From NCBI GenBank assembly GCA_019308995.1, contig JAFDHD010000003.1:19270-83269 (forward strand): a stretch of 64,000 nt of DNA, read 5' to 3'. Origin of the DNA: Deltaproteobacteria bacterium (GTDB taxonomy: Bacteria; Desulfobacterota; Desulfarculia; Adiutricales; JAFDHD01). The notes beneath the pieces are model-generated. The model did no database searches. It was not told where the DNA came from and saw nothing but the letters and a program-made list of their open reading frames with translations. Below, piece after piece: positions 57,251 through 64,000 of the stretch (its first letter is position 1; the number at the start of each line of letters is the position of its first letter). The translations under genes were made by a program, and so were the position numbers.

Positions 57251-58171
57251 ATGAATGAATCAAAATCGGGGATTCCATACCGAACTCTGGGACATACTGG
57301 GGAACTTGTATCCATAGCAGGTTTGGGCGGTTATCACATCGGTATCCAGACAGACGAAATCGACAGTATTCGCCTGATACGAACCGCCATCGATAACGGG
57401 ATTAATTTCATGGATAACAGTTGGGACTACAATGAGGGTATCAGCGAAATCCGCATGGGAAAAGCGTTAAAGGATGGGTATAGGGACAAGGTCTTTCTAA
57501 TGACCAAGATTGACGGGCAGACCAAGAAATCGGCCGCAGAGCAGATCGACGAATCACTTTCGCGGTTCAAACTCGACATGATCGATCTTGTGCAGTTTCA
57601 CGAAGTTATCCGTATGTCGGACCCGGATCGTATATTTGGCCCTGGCGGCGCGATCGAAGCGGCCGTGGAAGCAAAGCAGGCAGGCAAGATAAGATATATC
57701 GGATTTACCGGACACAAGAGCCCGGACATTCACCTGAAAATGTTGGATACCGCCGATAAAAACGGGTTCCTGTTCGATACCGTTCAGATGCCGTTGAATA
57801 TCATGGACGCGCACTATCAGAGTTTCCAGAAACGCGTATTGCCGGTGTTGGCAAAGAAAAACATCGGCGTGATCGGGATGAAACCAATGTGTGCAGGGAG
57901 AGTGTTCACCACAAACATTGTTACCGCGATGGAATGCCTGCACTACTCAATGAACCTGCCTGTCAGCGTGGTGGTGGCCGGCTGCCAGAATTTTGAAATC
58001 CTTCAGCAACTGATCGATGCGGCCAGAGATTATCGCCCCATGAGCGAGGAGCAATGTTTCGAATTGGTGGAAAGAACCGCCGAGGCCGCTGCCGGCGGCG
58101 TTTTCGAACCTTACAAAACCGGGACGGATTTCGACGCCACTGCCCGAAATCCACACTGGTTAGGATTTTGA
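57251..58171 (+). CDS. Aldo/keto reductase
   Basis: NAD(P)H-dependent oxidoreductase with a TIM barrel, 306 residues. The catalytic tetrad is readable: Asp and Tyr in MDNSWDYNEG near residue 57, Lys in LMTKIDGQ and His in LVQFHEVIR. It belongs to the open-ended, bacterial group often seen in anaerobes; the substrate is unknown. There is no C-terminal 4Fe-4S motif. The ribosome site is weak. First gene of the accessory region. Confidence 0.87.
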   Translation: MNESKSGIPYRTLGHTGELVSIAGLGGYHIGIQTDEIDSIRLIRTAIDNGINFMDNSWDYNEGISEIRMGKALKDGYRDKVFLMTKIDGQTKKSAAEQIDESLSRFKLDMIDLVQFHEVIRMSDPDRIFGPGGAIEAAVEAKQAGKIRYIGFTGHKSPDIHLKMLDTADKNGFLFDTVQMPLNIMDAHYQSFQKRVLPVLAKKNIGVIGMKPMCAGRVFTTNIVTAMECLHYSMNLPVSVVVAGCQNFEILQQLIDAARDYRPMSEEQCFELVERTAEAAAGGVFEPYKTGTDFDATARNPHWLGF

Positions 58172-58265
58172 CAGTTAAAAGTTCTATTGATATTGCGATT
58201 AAGATAACCTGCGAAATATGGGGAATTTAATAAAAGTCCAACAGACAAATCAAAGGTTTTTCTGG

Positions 58266-58715
58266 TTACCGATATTTCAAGGTTTTGGTAGATATCCGAA
58301 GGGGCACCAGGGTGAAACCGTCGGGCAGCACCTTTTTATATTTTTCTTTATAGGGCATGATGCGATCTGCAAATTCGTGCCAGAAAATAACTACCTTTGA
58401 GTCCGAGTTATCCACAATGTATTCAATCTCCGGCGGTTTCATGCGATATCCGATCATGACAAGCCCTACCTGGAGATATTGAAGGGCATTGCCAACTTCA
58501 TCATACTCGGGCATGTTATAAGTCATCAGGGCCACCTGATTACCGGGCCTGAGTCCCATATCATACAGGCGGCTGGCCAGGGCACGGGCCCTCTCACGCA
58601 GCTGGCCGTAGGTCATGGAGCGCTCCGGGCCGATAACTGCGGTCTTGTCAGGGTTATTACCGGCATGAATCTCGAGAAAATTCGGCGGTTTAGGCCTTGC
58701 TTCAGCTTCTGACAT
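58266..58715 (-). pseudogene. Truncated acyl-CoA synthetase (AMP-binding) fragment
   Basis: Only the N-terminal 149 residues of an AMP-dependent synthetase (full length about 520-560) are present: DKTAVIGPERSMTYGQLRERARALASRL, then GNQVALMTYNMPEY and GYRMKPPEIEYIVDNSDSKVV. The frame stops soon after LPDGFTLV, well before the ATP-binding P-loop and all catalytic motifs. No continuation is visible before 58171. AAAGGAGATGGT still precedes the ATG, so a short product could be made but would not be an active ligase. Confidence 0.8.
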
Positions 58716-58772
58716 ACCATCTCCTTTGCAATGTTACGAGTAGAATATTATTTATCTTTGAAAAAAGCTAAT

Positions 58773-59219
58773 CTAATTCCACGCAAAAAAAGGTTGCTCA
58801 TAGTGTGCCACGCGCGTATTTTTACCCAGAATTGCCACTTCCCGGAATTGATAGATCAACGCAGCCGTTGGTGCTGCAATCCAGCTATTTCCCACTGGCA
58901 TGAGTAAAACGGGATTCCTGCTCTCCGGGATTTCCTCAAGTATTGGTGCATCGTTACGCAAAAACTCCGCTATCGGGATGCGATGAATAGATTCTACTTC
59001 TGCGGGATTTGGCGTGAGATCCACACCGGGACCTCCCCAAACCACAACTGGTGTGACGGTAAAACCCGAACGCGTGGTAAAATCATCCAGACGTCCGATC
59101 ACTCTATCGTGACGCAGTTTTAGGCCCACTTCTTCTGCAAGTTCCCTCAGTGCCGTATCCTCCGGACTCTCACCTGCATCCATGCGTCCTCCGGGAAATG
59201 CCCACGGACCTGGCGGCAT
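58773..59219 (-). CDS. Nudix hydrolase lacking the usual N-terminal strands (CoA pyrophosphatase-like)
   Basis: Protein of 148 residues. A complete Nudix box starts near residue 9: GGRMDAGESPEDTALRELAEEVG. The WAFPGGR context and the segment DFTTRSGFTVTPVVVWGG resemble CoA pyrophosphatases, but those have 35-45 residues before the box and this has eight. The start is well supported by AGGAGGG, so the short form seems to be what is translated. It may be degenerate. Divergent from the TetR gene. Confidence 0.7.
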   Translation of the reverse strand: MPPGPWAFPGGRMDAGESPEDTALRELAEEVGLKLRHDRVIGRLDDFTTRSGFTVTPVVVWGGPGVDLTPNPAEVESIHRIPIAEFLRNDAPILEEIPESRNPVLLMPVGNSWIAAPTAALIYQFREVAILGKNTRVAHYEQPFFAWN

Positions 59220-59297
59220 GTTCCCTCCTCCTAAGAGTTTTATGATTCTCCTTGAATAACGGAATTAAAAGTAGGAAATATCAGATGTTAAGAAAAA

Positions 59298-59313
59298 ATT
59301 AACTTTTGTTAAT
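59298..59313. promoter_or_regulatory. Palindromic candidate operator for the TetR regulator
   Basis: ATTAAC-TTTT-GTTAAT is a perfect 16-base palindrome in the 164-base interval between the divergent Nudix and TetR genes. It lies upstream of a TTGACA element (59338-59343) that may be the -35 of the TetR-dehalogenase transcript. Confidence 0.5.
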
Positions 59314-59383
59314 CTTATAAAATTTATTTGAAATTTAATTGACATATAAAAAAACAGGCGATAGCTTAGCTTGGCAAGGGAAA

Positions 59384-60208
59384 ATGATAGGCCAGATAAA
59401 AACACAAACATTGTCTTCTACAGGGGACAGCAATACGACGCGTAAAGGAATAACAAAAGGCACCAAGCGGGTGCGGGAACTCCTGATTCGGGACGAGGTC
59501 AGGCAAAAGCGGGAAGAGTTCATGCTGGAGCAGGCCCGGGAGATAGTGGCCAAAGAGGGGCTGCACACCTTGACTCTGCCCCGCTTAGCAGAACGCAGTG
59601 GATATTCAAAGCCCACCATCTATAAGTACTTCCCGACCCAGGAGGACCTGATCGTCGCATTGGCGGTGCAGTCCGCGTCCATTCGCGCTTCATATTACGA
59701 AAGAGCCATCACTTTCCAAGGCAGACCTCGGGAAAAGCTTTACGGCCTCGCACTCTTGAACTTCGGTCCTCTCCACTTTTACCTTCGTGAAGTACTCGAC
59801 GTGCATATCAATCGCCTAAACCAAAAGGCTTCGCCGGTGCGACAAAAAGAGCTTTTTGAAAACGAGAATCGTATTGCGGAGATCATGGCCGGGATCATCC
59901 GGGAAGCGGTTGAAATTAGCGATCTAACGCTTCCTGAAAACACGGATGAATACCAAATTCTCTTCACCCTGAATTCGACGATCCTTGGGAGTTATGTGAT
60001 AAGGGAATCTGATTCACAAGCTTACAAAAAGTGGTTTGACCGGAAACGGATCTGGCCCGGCGACGTTGGCCGAATTTTTCTGGATGGCATCGGCTGGCGG
60101 CCACTCAGTAGTGAATGGGATTACAGCGCAAGCAGAAAACGCTTTCTTATGGAAGTCTTCCCGGAATTATTGACTGATGAAGGCGCCGCGGAGAAATCCA
60201 CGGTGTAA
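59384..60208 (+). CDS. TetR/AcrR-family transcriptional regulator
   Basis: DNA-binding regulator of 274 residues from ATG 59384 (CAAGGGA upstream). The helix-turn-helix is near residues 60-95: ARE-VAKEGLHTLTLPRLAER, then SGYSKPTIYKYFPTQEDLI. About 40 basic residues precede it, longer than usual. The C-terminal ligand domain is helical and unrecognised. It sits 30 bases ahead of the dehalogenase gene on the same strand, so it probably controls its own operon in response to a substrate or intermediate. An upstream TTG at 59339 overlaps a -35-like element and is unlikely. Confidence 0.85.
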   Translation: MIGQIKTQTLSSTGDSNTTRKGITKGTKRVRELLIRDEVRQKREEFMLEQAREIVAKEGLHTLTLPRLAERSGYSKPTIYKYFPTQEDLIVALAVQSASIRASYYERAITFQGRPREKLYGLALLNFGPLHFYLREVLDVHINRLNQKASPVRQKELFENENRIAEIMAGIIREAVEISDLTLPENTDEYQILFTLNSTILGSYVIRESDSQAYKKWFDRKRIWPGDVGRIFLDGIGWRPLSSEWDYSASRKRFLMEVFPELLTDEGAAEKSTV

Positions 60209-60238
60209 ATTTCCCCCCAATTTAATAAGGAGTGCCTA

Positions 60239-61159
60239 ATGAAAGCTTTAAGAACACCTGATGAACGATTTGAAAACCTGCCGGATTATCCTTTTAAGCC
60301 ACATTACGTGGAGGTTCCGGACGGTGAAGGCGGTACTTTGCGTATACACTACGTGGATGAAGGACCAGCCGACGCGGTCGAAACCTTGCTCCTGATGCAC
60401 GGAGAACCATCCTGGTCCTTCCTGTATCGAAAAATGATCCCCCTCTTTCTCGAGGCTGGCCATCGAGCTGTGGCCCCGGACCTGGTTGGTTTCGGGAAAT
60501 CCGATAAACCGGCCAACCGCAACGATTACACATACAACCGGCACGTGGCATGGATGCACGCCTGGTTGGAAAGCGTGGGCCTGGGCGATATCACGTTATT
60601 CTGCCAGGATTGGGGCTCTCTCATCGGGCTCAGGTTGGTGGGGGAAAAACCGGAGCTGTTCAGCCGTGTGGTGGTGGGCAACGGCGGCCTGCCCGCCGGG
60701 GGCGGCCAGGCATCCGAGGCGTTCCTTAACTGGCAGAAATTTTCACAGACCGTACCGGTCTTTGAAACGGGCAACATCATGAGCAATGCGCTCGTAAATC
60801 CCACGCCGGAAATACTCGCGGCCTATGACGCGCCCTTCCCGGACCAGTCCTATGTTGAAGGCGCCAGAATTTTTCCTTCGCTGGTTCCCACCAGTGACGA
60901 CGACCCGGCTCTACCAGCGAACCAAAAGGCCTGGGAAGTACTCTCCAGGTTTGAAAAGCCTTTTCTGACCGCCTTTTCCGACGGCGATCCAGTAACGGCC
61001 GGGGGTGAAAAAAATCTTCAGAGGATGATCCCCGGCGCAAAGGGCCAGCCGCATACGATTATAAAAGGCGCGGGCCACTTTCTACAGGAAGACAAGGGCG
61101 AGGAACTGGCCAGAGTAATCCTGGATTTTATCAAACAGACTCCCGCGAAGGAGTCCTGA
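60239..61159 (+). CDS. Haloalkane dehalogenase, subfamily I (DhlA/DhmA-like)
   Basis: Alpha/beta hydrolase of 306 residues that hydrolyses carbon-halogen bonds to alcohol and halide. The catalytic set is readable at DhlA-like positions: oxyanion Glu56 in HGEPSWS, nucleophile Asp124 and halide-binding Trp125 in CQDWGS, second halide Trp at 165 (LNWQKF), acid Asp250 (or 248) in FSDGDPV, and His280 in GAGHFLQED. Epoxide hydrolase or haloacetate dehalogenase is less likely because of the DW pair. AAGGAG precedes the ATG. Between TetR and sulfatase genes; substrate unknown. Confidence 0.88.
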   Translation: MKALRTPDERFENLPDYPFKPHYVEVPDGEGGTLRIHYVDEGPADAVETLLLMHGEPSWSFLYRKMIPLFLEAGHRAVAPDLVGFGKSDKPANRNDYTYNRHVAWMHAWLESVGLGDITLFCQDWGSLIGLRLVGEKPELFSRVVVGNGGLPAGGGQASEAFLNWQKFSQTVPVFETGNIMSNALVNPTPEILAAYDAPFPDQSYVEGARIFPSLVPTSDDDPALPANQKAWEVLSRFEKPFLTAFSDGDPVTAGGEKNLQRMIPGAKGQPHTIIKGAGHFLQEDKGEELARVILDFIKQTPAKES

Positions 61160-61160
61160 A

Positions 61161-63425
61161 ATGAGCCATCAAGAAGATTTTAAAGGCGTGATCGGACGCA
61201 CCCATGCGGAATCCACCCCCTGGTGGCCCGAGCCGAAACGGTCGGTAGACAACAGTCCAAACCTAGTGGTGATCCTGTTCGACGATACTGGCTTTTCCCA
61301 CTTCGGCTGCTACGGCTCGACCATCGAAACGCCGAACATTGATCGCTTGGCCGCTGGTGGATTGCGGTTCACCAACTTTCACACCACGACGTTGTGCTCG
61401 CCTACGAGGGCCTGCCTGCTCACCGGTCGCAACCACCATACCGTGGGCATGGGGACGGTTTCCAACATCAGCAGCGGCTTCCCGAACATGCGGGGCTATA
61501 TCACGCCGCACGCCGCCACCATTGCCGAGATGCTGCGGGAAGAAGGTTACGCCACATTTGCCTCGGGTAAGTGGCATTTGGCCCAGACCCAGGACACCTC
61601 GACCGCCGGTCCGTTCGACCAGTGGCCCATACAGCGCGGCTTTGACCGGTACTATGGCTTTTTAGAGGGTGAAACCGACCAGTTCTACCCGCAGCTGACC
61701 TACGACAATCATTATGTTGATCCACCTTATGGTCCTGAAGAGGGCTATCACGTCACCGAGGATCTCGTTGATCGCTCCATGGAGTTCATCCGCGATCTGA
61801 AATCCGTGCGACCGGACCGGCCGTTCTTCCTCTACCTGGCCTTCGGCGCGACCCACTCTCCGCACCAGGCGCCTCGTGAGTTCATTGAGAAATATCGTGG
61901 CCGTTTTGACGCCGGCTGGGACATTATCCGGGAAGAGTGGTATAAACGTCAGCTGGAAATGGGCATCATTCCGGAGGGTACGGAACTGGCCCCCAGGAAC
62001 CCTGGCGTGCGGCCGTGGGACGACCTTTCCGAAAACGAGAAGCGATTCGCGCTTAGACTCCAGGAAGCCTTTGCCGGTTTCCTAGACCACACCGACCATC
62101 ACATCGGACGGCTGGTCTCCTTTCTGGAGGAAATGAGCGAACTCGACAATACCATCATCGTCCTGCTTTCGGACAACGGCGCCAGTCAGGAAGGCGGTCC
62201 GACCGGTCTGATGGATGAGATGAAGTATTTTGTCGGCATGCCCGAGGACGTGGATGCGATCCAATCCCGACTCGATGAGATCGGTGGACCGCACAGCCAT
62301 TCAAATATTCCATGGGGTTGGTCCCAGGCCGGGAATTCGCCGCTCAAATGGTATAAACAGAACACCTTTGGAGGGGGCGTACGCGACCCGCTGATCATCC
62401 ACTGGCCGCCACGCGTTAAAGACCGGGGCGGCATCCGAGGCCAGTTCCATCATGTCATTGACGTTGTGCCGACCATTCTTGAACTGCTTGATATTGAGCC
62501 ATCAGACACGTACCGCGGCTATAACCAGATACCCATTGCCGGCACGTCCATGGCCTATACCATTGACGCGCCGGATGAAAAGACCCGCAAGGGCCCACAG
62601 TATTTCGAGATGATGGGACATCGGGGTATCTGGGCCGACGGATGGAAGGCCGTGACCTATCACAAACGCGGTGAGCCTTTCAGCGATGACGAGTGGGAGT
62701 TGTATCACCTGGACGAAGATTTTTCAGAATGCCGCAACCTGGCTGTTGAAAACCCGGAAAAACTCAGGGAAATGATTGACCTGTGGTGGATTGAGGCCAG
62801 CCGTCATGGGGTGCTGCCTCTTGATGACCGGAGGGAACTATTCGCGGTTACCAGGCTCCGCCCCGGCTCGCTGCATGCCCGCGGTCATTATGTCTATTAC
62901 CCGCCTATCTCCCATGTACCCTCCGCGGCATCACCGGGATTGGGTACCCGTAATTGGGTCATGACCGCAGAGGTCGAACGGCCCGACGCGTCTGCTAACG
63001 GGGTGCTGGTAGCGCATGGCACACAGAACACGGGATTCAGCTGGTACATCAAGGATGAACAAATGGTGTTCGACAGTAACGTCTTTACCGACCACCACGT
63101 AGTCAGGTCCGAGCAAAAAGTGCCTGTGGGGCCAAGTACGCTCGGTGTACGTTTCACGTGGAACGACCAAAAAGGAACCATGACCCTCTTGATCAACGGA
63201 AACGAATGCGGCTCGATGGAAGTGCCGTCCACGGTGCGTACCTATACCACTGGTATGAGCATCGGGCGGGACAGCCTCTCGCCGGTTACCGACGATTACG
63301 AGGCGCCGTTTCCGTTTTCAGGAACGATCCGCCGGGTTGAGGTGAATATGCAGCCATTCCGGTCACGGTCCGAGGCGCGGGAGGACGCCGAGATCAGGCA
63401 TCGAACCGAGATGGTCAGACAGTAG
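61161..63425 (+). CDS. Formylglycine-type arylsulfatase
   Basis: Sulfatase of 754 residues. The CSPTR motif at residues 79-83 supplies the Cys converted to formylglycine; metal ligands Asp41/Asp42 lie in ILFDDTGF and the later pair in LLSDNGASQEG near residue 338. The region from about 590 on looks like a beta-sandwich (GVLVAHGTQNTGFSWYIK, MTLLINGNECG, then GTIRRVEVNM). No signal peptide, so it is cytoplasmic as for AtsA-like enzymes. It would remove sulfate from organic sulfate esters. It starts one base after the dehalogenase stop behind AAGGAGT, hence in the same operon. Confidence 0.9.
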   Translation: MSHQEDFKGVIGRTHAESTPWWPEPKRSVDNSPNLVVILFDDTGFSHFGCYGSTIETPNIDRLAAGGLRFTNFHTTTLCSPTRACLLTGRNHHTVGMGTVSNISSGFPNMRGYITPHAATIAEMLREEGYATFASGKWHLAQTQDTSTAGPFDQWPIQRGFDRYYGFLEGETDQFYPQLTYDNHYVDPPYGPEEGYHVTEDLVDRSMEFIRDLKSVRPDRPFFLYLAFGATHSPHQAPREFIEKYRGRFDAGWDIIREEWYKRQLEMGIIPEGTELAPRNPGVRPWDDLSENEKRFALRLQEAFAGFLDHTDHHIGRLVSFLEEMSELDNTIIVLLSDNGASQEGGPTGLMDEMKYFVGMPEDVDAIQSRLDEIGGPHSHSNIPWGWSQAGNSPLKWYKQNTFGGGVRDPLIIHWPPRVKDRGGIRGQFHHVIDVVPTILELLDIEPSDTYRGYNQIPIAGTSMAYTIDAPDEKTRKGPQYFEMMGHRGIWADGWKAVTYHKRGEPFSDDEWELYHLDEDFSECRNLAVENPEKLREMIDLWWIEASRHGVLPLDDRRELFAVTRLRPGSLHARGHYVYYPPISHVPSAASPGLGTRNWVMTAEVERPDASANGVLVAHGTQNTGFSWYIKDEQMVFDSNVFTDHHVVRSEQKVPVGPSTLGVRFTWNDQKGTMTLLINGNECGSMEVPSTVRTYTTGMSIGRDSLSPVTDDYEAPFPFSGTIRRVEVNMQPFRSRSEAREDAEIRHRTEMVRQ

Positions 63426-63523
63426 AGGTGGCTGGTTAGTAAAAGATGTTCCGTGAGAAGGCATAAAGCGAACAACGAGAAGGATATCAAACCTCTTAAT
63501 CATCCTTTTTTACGAGGACCAAC

Positions 63524-64000
63524 ATGGCTGAAAATTATGTAGAAAAAGAAACCGGAATGAATGAAGTGGGCAGAATTCCAGAAGGTTTCGTCTATCGGGA
63601 TCAAAGCAAACGGTATCCCTGGTGGGTCAAGTCCGTGGATAAAATCACCACACAAGTGGACGAATCCATCATGGAAAAGCCAAGAGGAAATGTTATCAAT
63701 TGGTTTGCTCGGCAACCAGCCGAGTACCGAGACGAAATTGCAGCTTCAGGTAAGGCCAATTACTCACGGAGAGTACAGAACAACGAACCGGGAGCGCGCC
63801 TTCAGGATGTTGCCTTACACCAGGCGGCTTCGTCCTTCTGGTGGGCTGGCGCCAAAATGAATGGCGAGATTCCACAGGGTTCCATTATGGAACTAGTGAA
63901 TCTCTCCCGTAGCAAGATGTGCGTGAGCCCGGATGATTTCGATGTCATACCCTGGGAAGGGACTCCTGAAGAAGCTTCTGACATGGTCGAAGCGGCAGGC
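63524..64000 (+). CDS. Reductive dehalogenase-like protein (RdhA family), 3' end cut off
   Basis: First 159 residues of a protein that runs past the window. The segment VIPWEGTPEEASDMVEAA near residues 140-157 and the start of the fold (KSVDKITTQVDESI near 37-50) look like the N-terminal region of RdhA corrinoid/iron-sulfur reductive dehalogenases. There is no Tat signal, so it would be cytoplasmic, like the BhbA/NpRdhA type, rather than respiratory. The two ferredoxin motifs would be beyond the edge. CGAGGA precedes the ATG. It follows the sulfatase by 98 bases on the same strand. Confidence 0.6.
   Translation, partial: MAENYVEKETGMNEVGRIPEGFVYRDQSKRYPWWVKSVDKITTQVDESIMEKPRGNVINWFARQPAEYRDEIAASGKANYSRRVQNNEPGARLQDVALHQAASSFWWAGAKMNGEIPQGSIMELVNLSRSKMCVSPDDFDVIPWEGTPEEASDMVEAAG

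Noticed and set aside
56423..64000. Direct repeat of the tRNA-Asp 3' end as an island attachment site
   Set aside because: No second copy of the T-arm to CCA end was found in this window and no integrase gene is present.

Overview
The window looks like a chromosomal segment of an anaerobic deltaproteobacterium (Desulfobacterota). That placement is inferred from gene content: a complete division and cell-wall (dcw) cluster, lpxC next to ntrY/ntrX, a two-CW cysteine domain, a stand-alone PocR domain, several 4Fe-4S and radical SAM proteins, and reductive dehalogenase-type chemistry. The outer-membrane gene lpxC and the DAP-type MurE show a Gram-negative envelope. No rRNA, insertion sequence or CRISPR array is visible.

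Region 1 (2-14488) is the dcw cluster on the + strand: ftsI (5' end cut off), murE, murF, mraY, a small unannotated ORF, murD, ftsW, murG, murC, murB, ftsQ, a 28-codon ORF, ftsA and ftsZ. Most junctions overlap by 1-4 bases, so translation is probably coupled. No ddl is present. A radical SAM gene follows ftsZ (14532-16286).

Region 2 (16283-24186) holds an isochorismatase-type hydrolase (-), a membrane-anchored TPR protein, a MutT-type Nudix hydrolase, a flippase-like membrane protein and livGFHM, four components of a branched-chain amino acid type ABC importer closed by a clear terminator. The binding protein livK converges on it from the other strand.

Region 3 (24217-39964, - strand) holds livK, an FGGY kinase, a 4Fe-4S protein related to epoxyqueuosine reductase, a PocR-domain protein, a Nudix hydrolase, engB, an aminotransferase, a TPR lipoprotein, hisG, hisI, rlmN, a short archaeal-type thymidylate synthase, a HEAT-repeat lipoprotein, enolase and a YfcE-type phosphoesterase.

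Region 4 (40507-49271) has a MoxR/VWA pair (+). On the - strand follow a MerR-type regulator with a two-CW domain, mobA, lpxC behind a good sigma-54 promoter match, the ntrY/ntrX two-component pair and an HD phosphohydrolase.

Region 5 (49540-56465, +) holds a truncated-looking protein gene, tRNA-Leu(UAG), the proteostasis set tig-clpP-clpX-lon, then tRNA-Val(UAC), tRNA-Asp(GUC) and a terminator.

Region 6 (56466-64000) looks like accessory DNA beginning just after tRNA-Asp. It starts with an AT-rich gap carrying a long perfect hairpin, then an aldo/keto reductase, a truncated acyl-CoA synthetase, a short Nudix gene, a TetR regulator with a palindromic candidate operator, a subfamily-I haloalkane dehalogenase with its full catalytic set, a formylglycine-type sulfatase, and the N-terminus of a reductive dehalogenase-like protein without a Tat signal. 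This candidate organohalide/sulfate-ester catabolic island is the most interesting part of the window.
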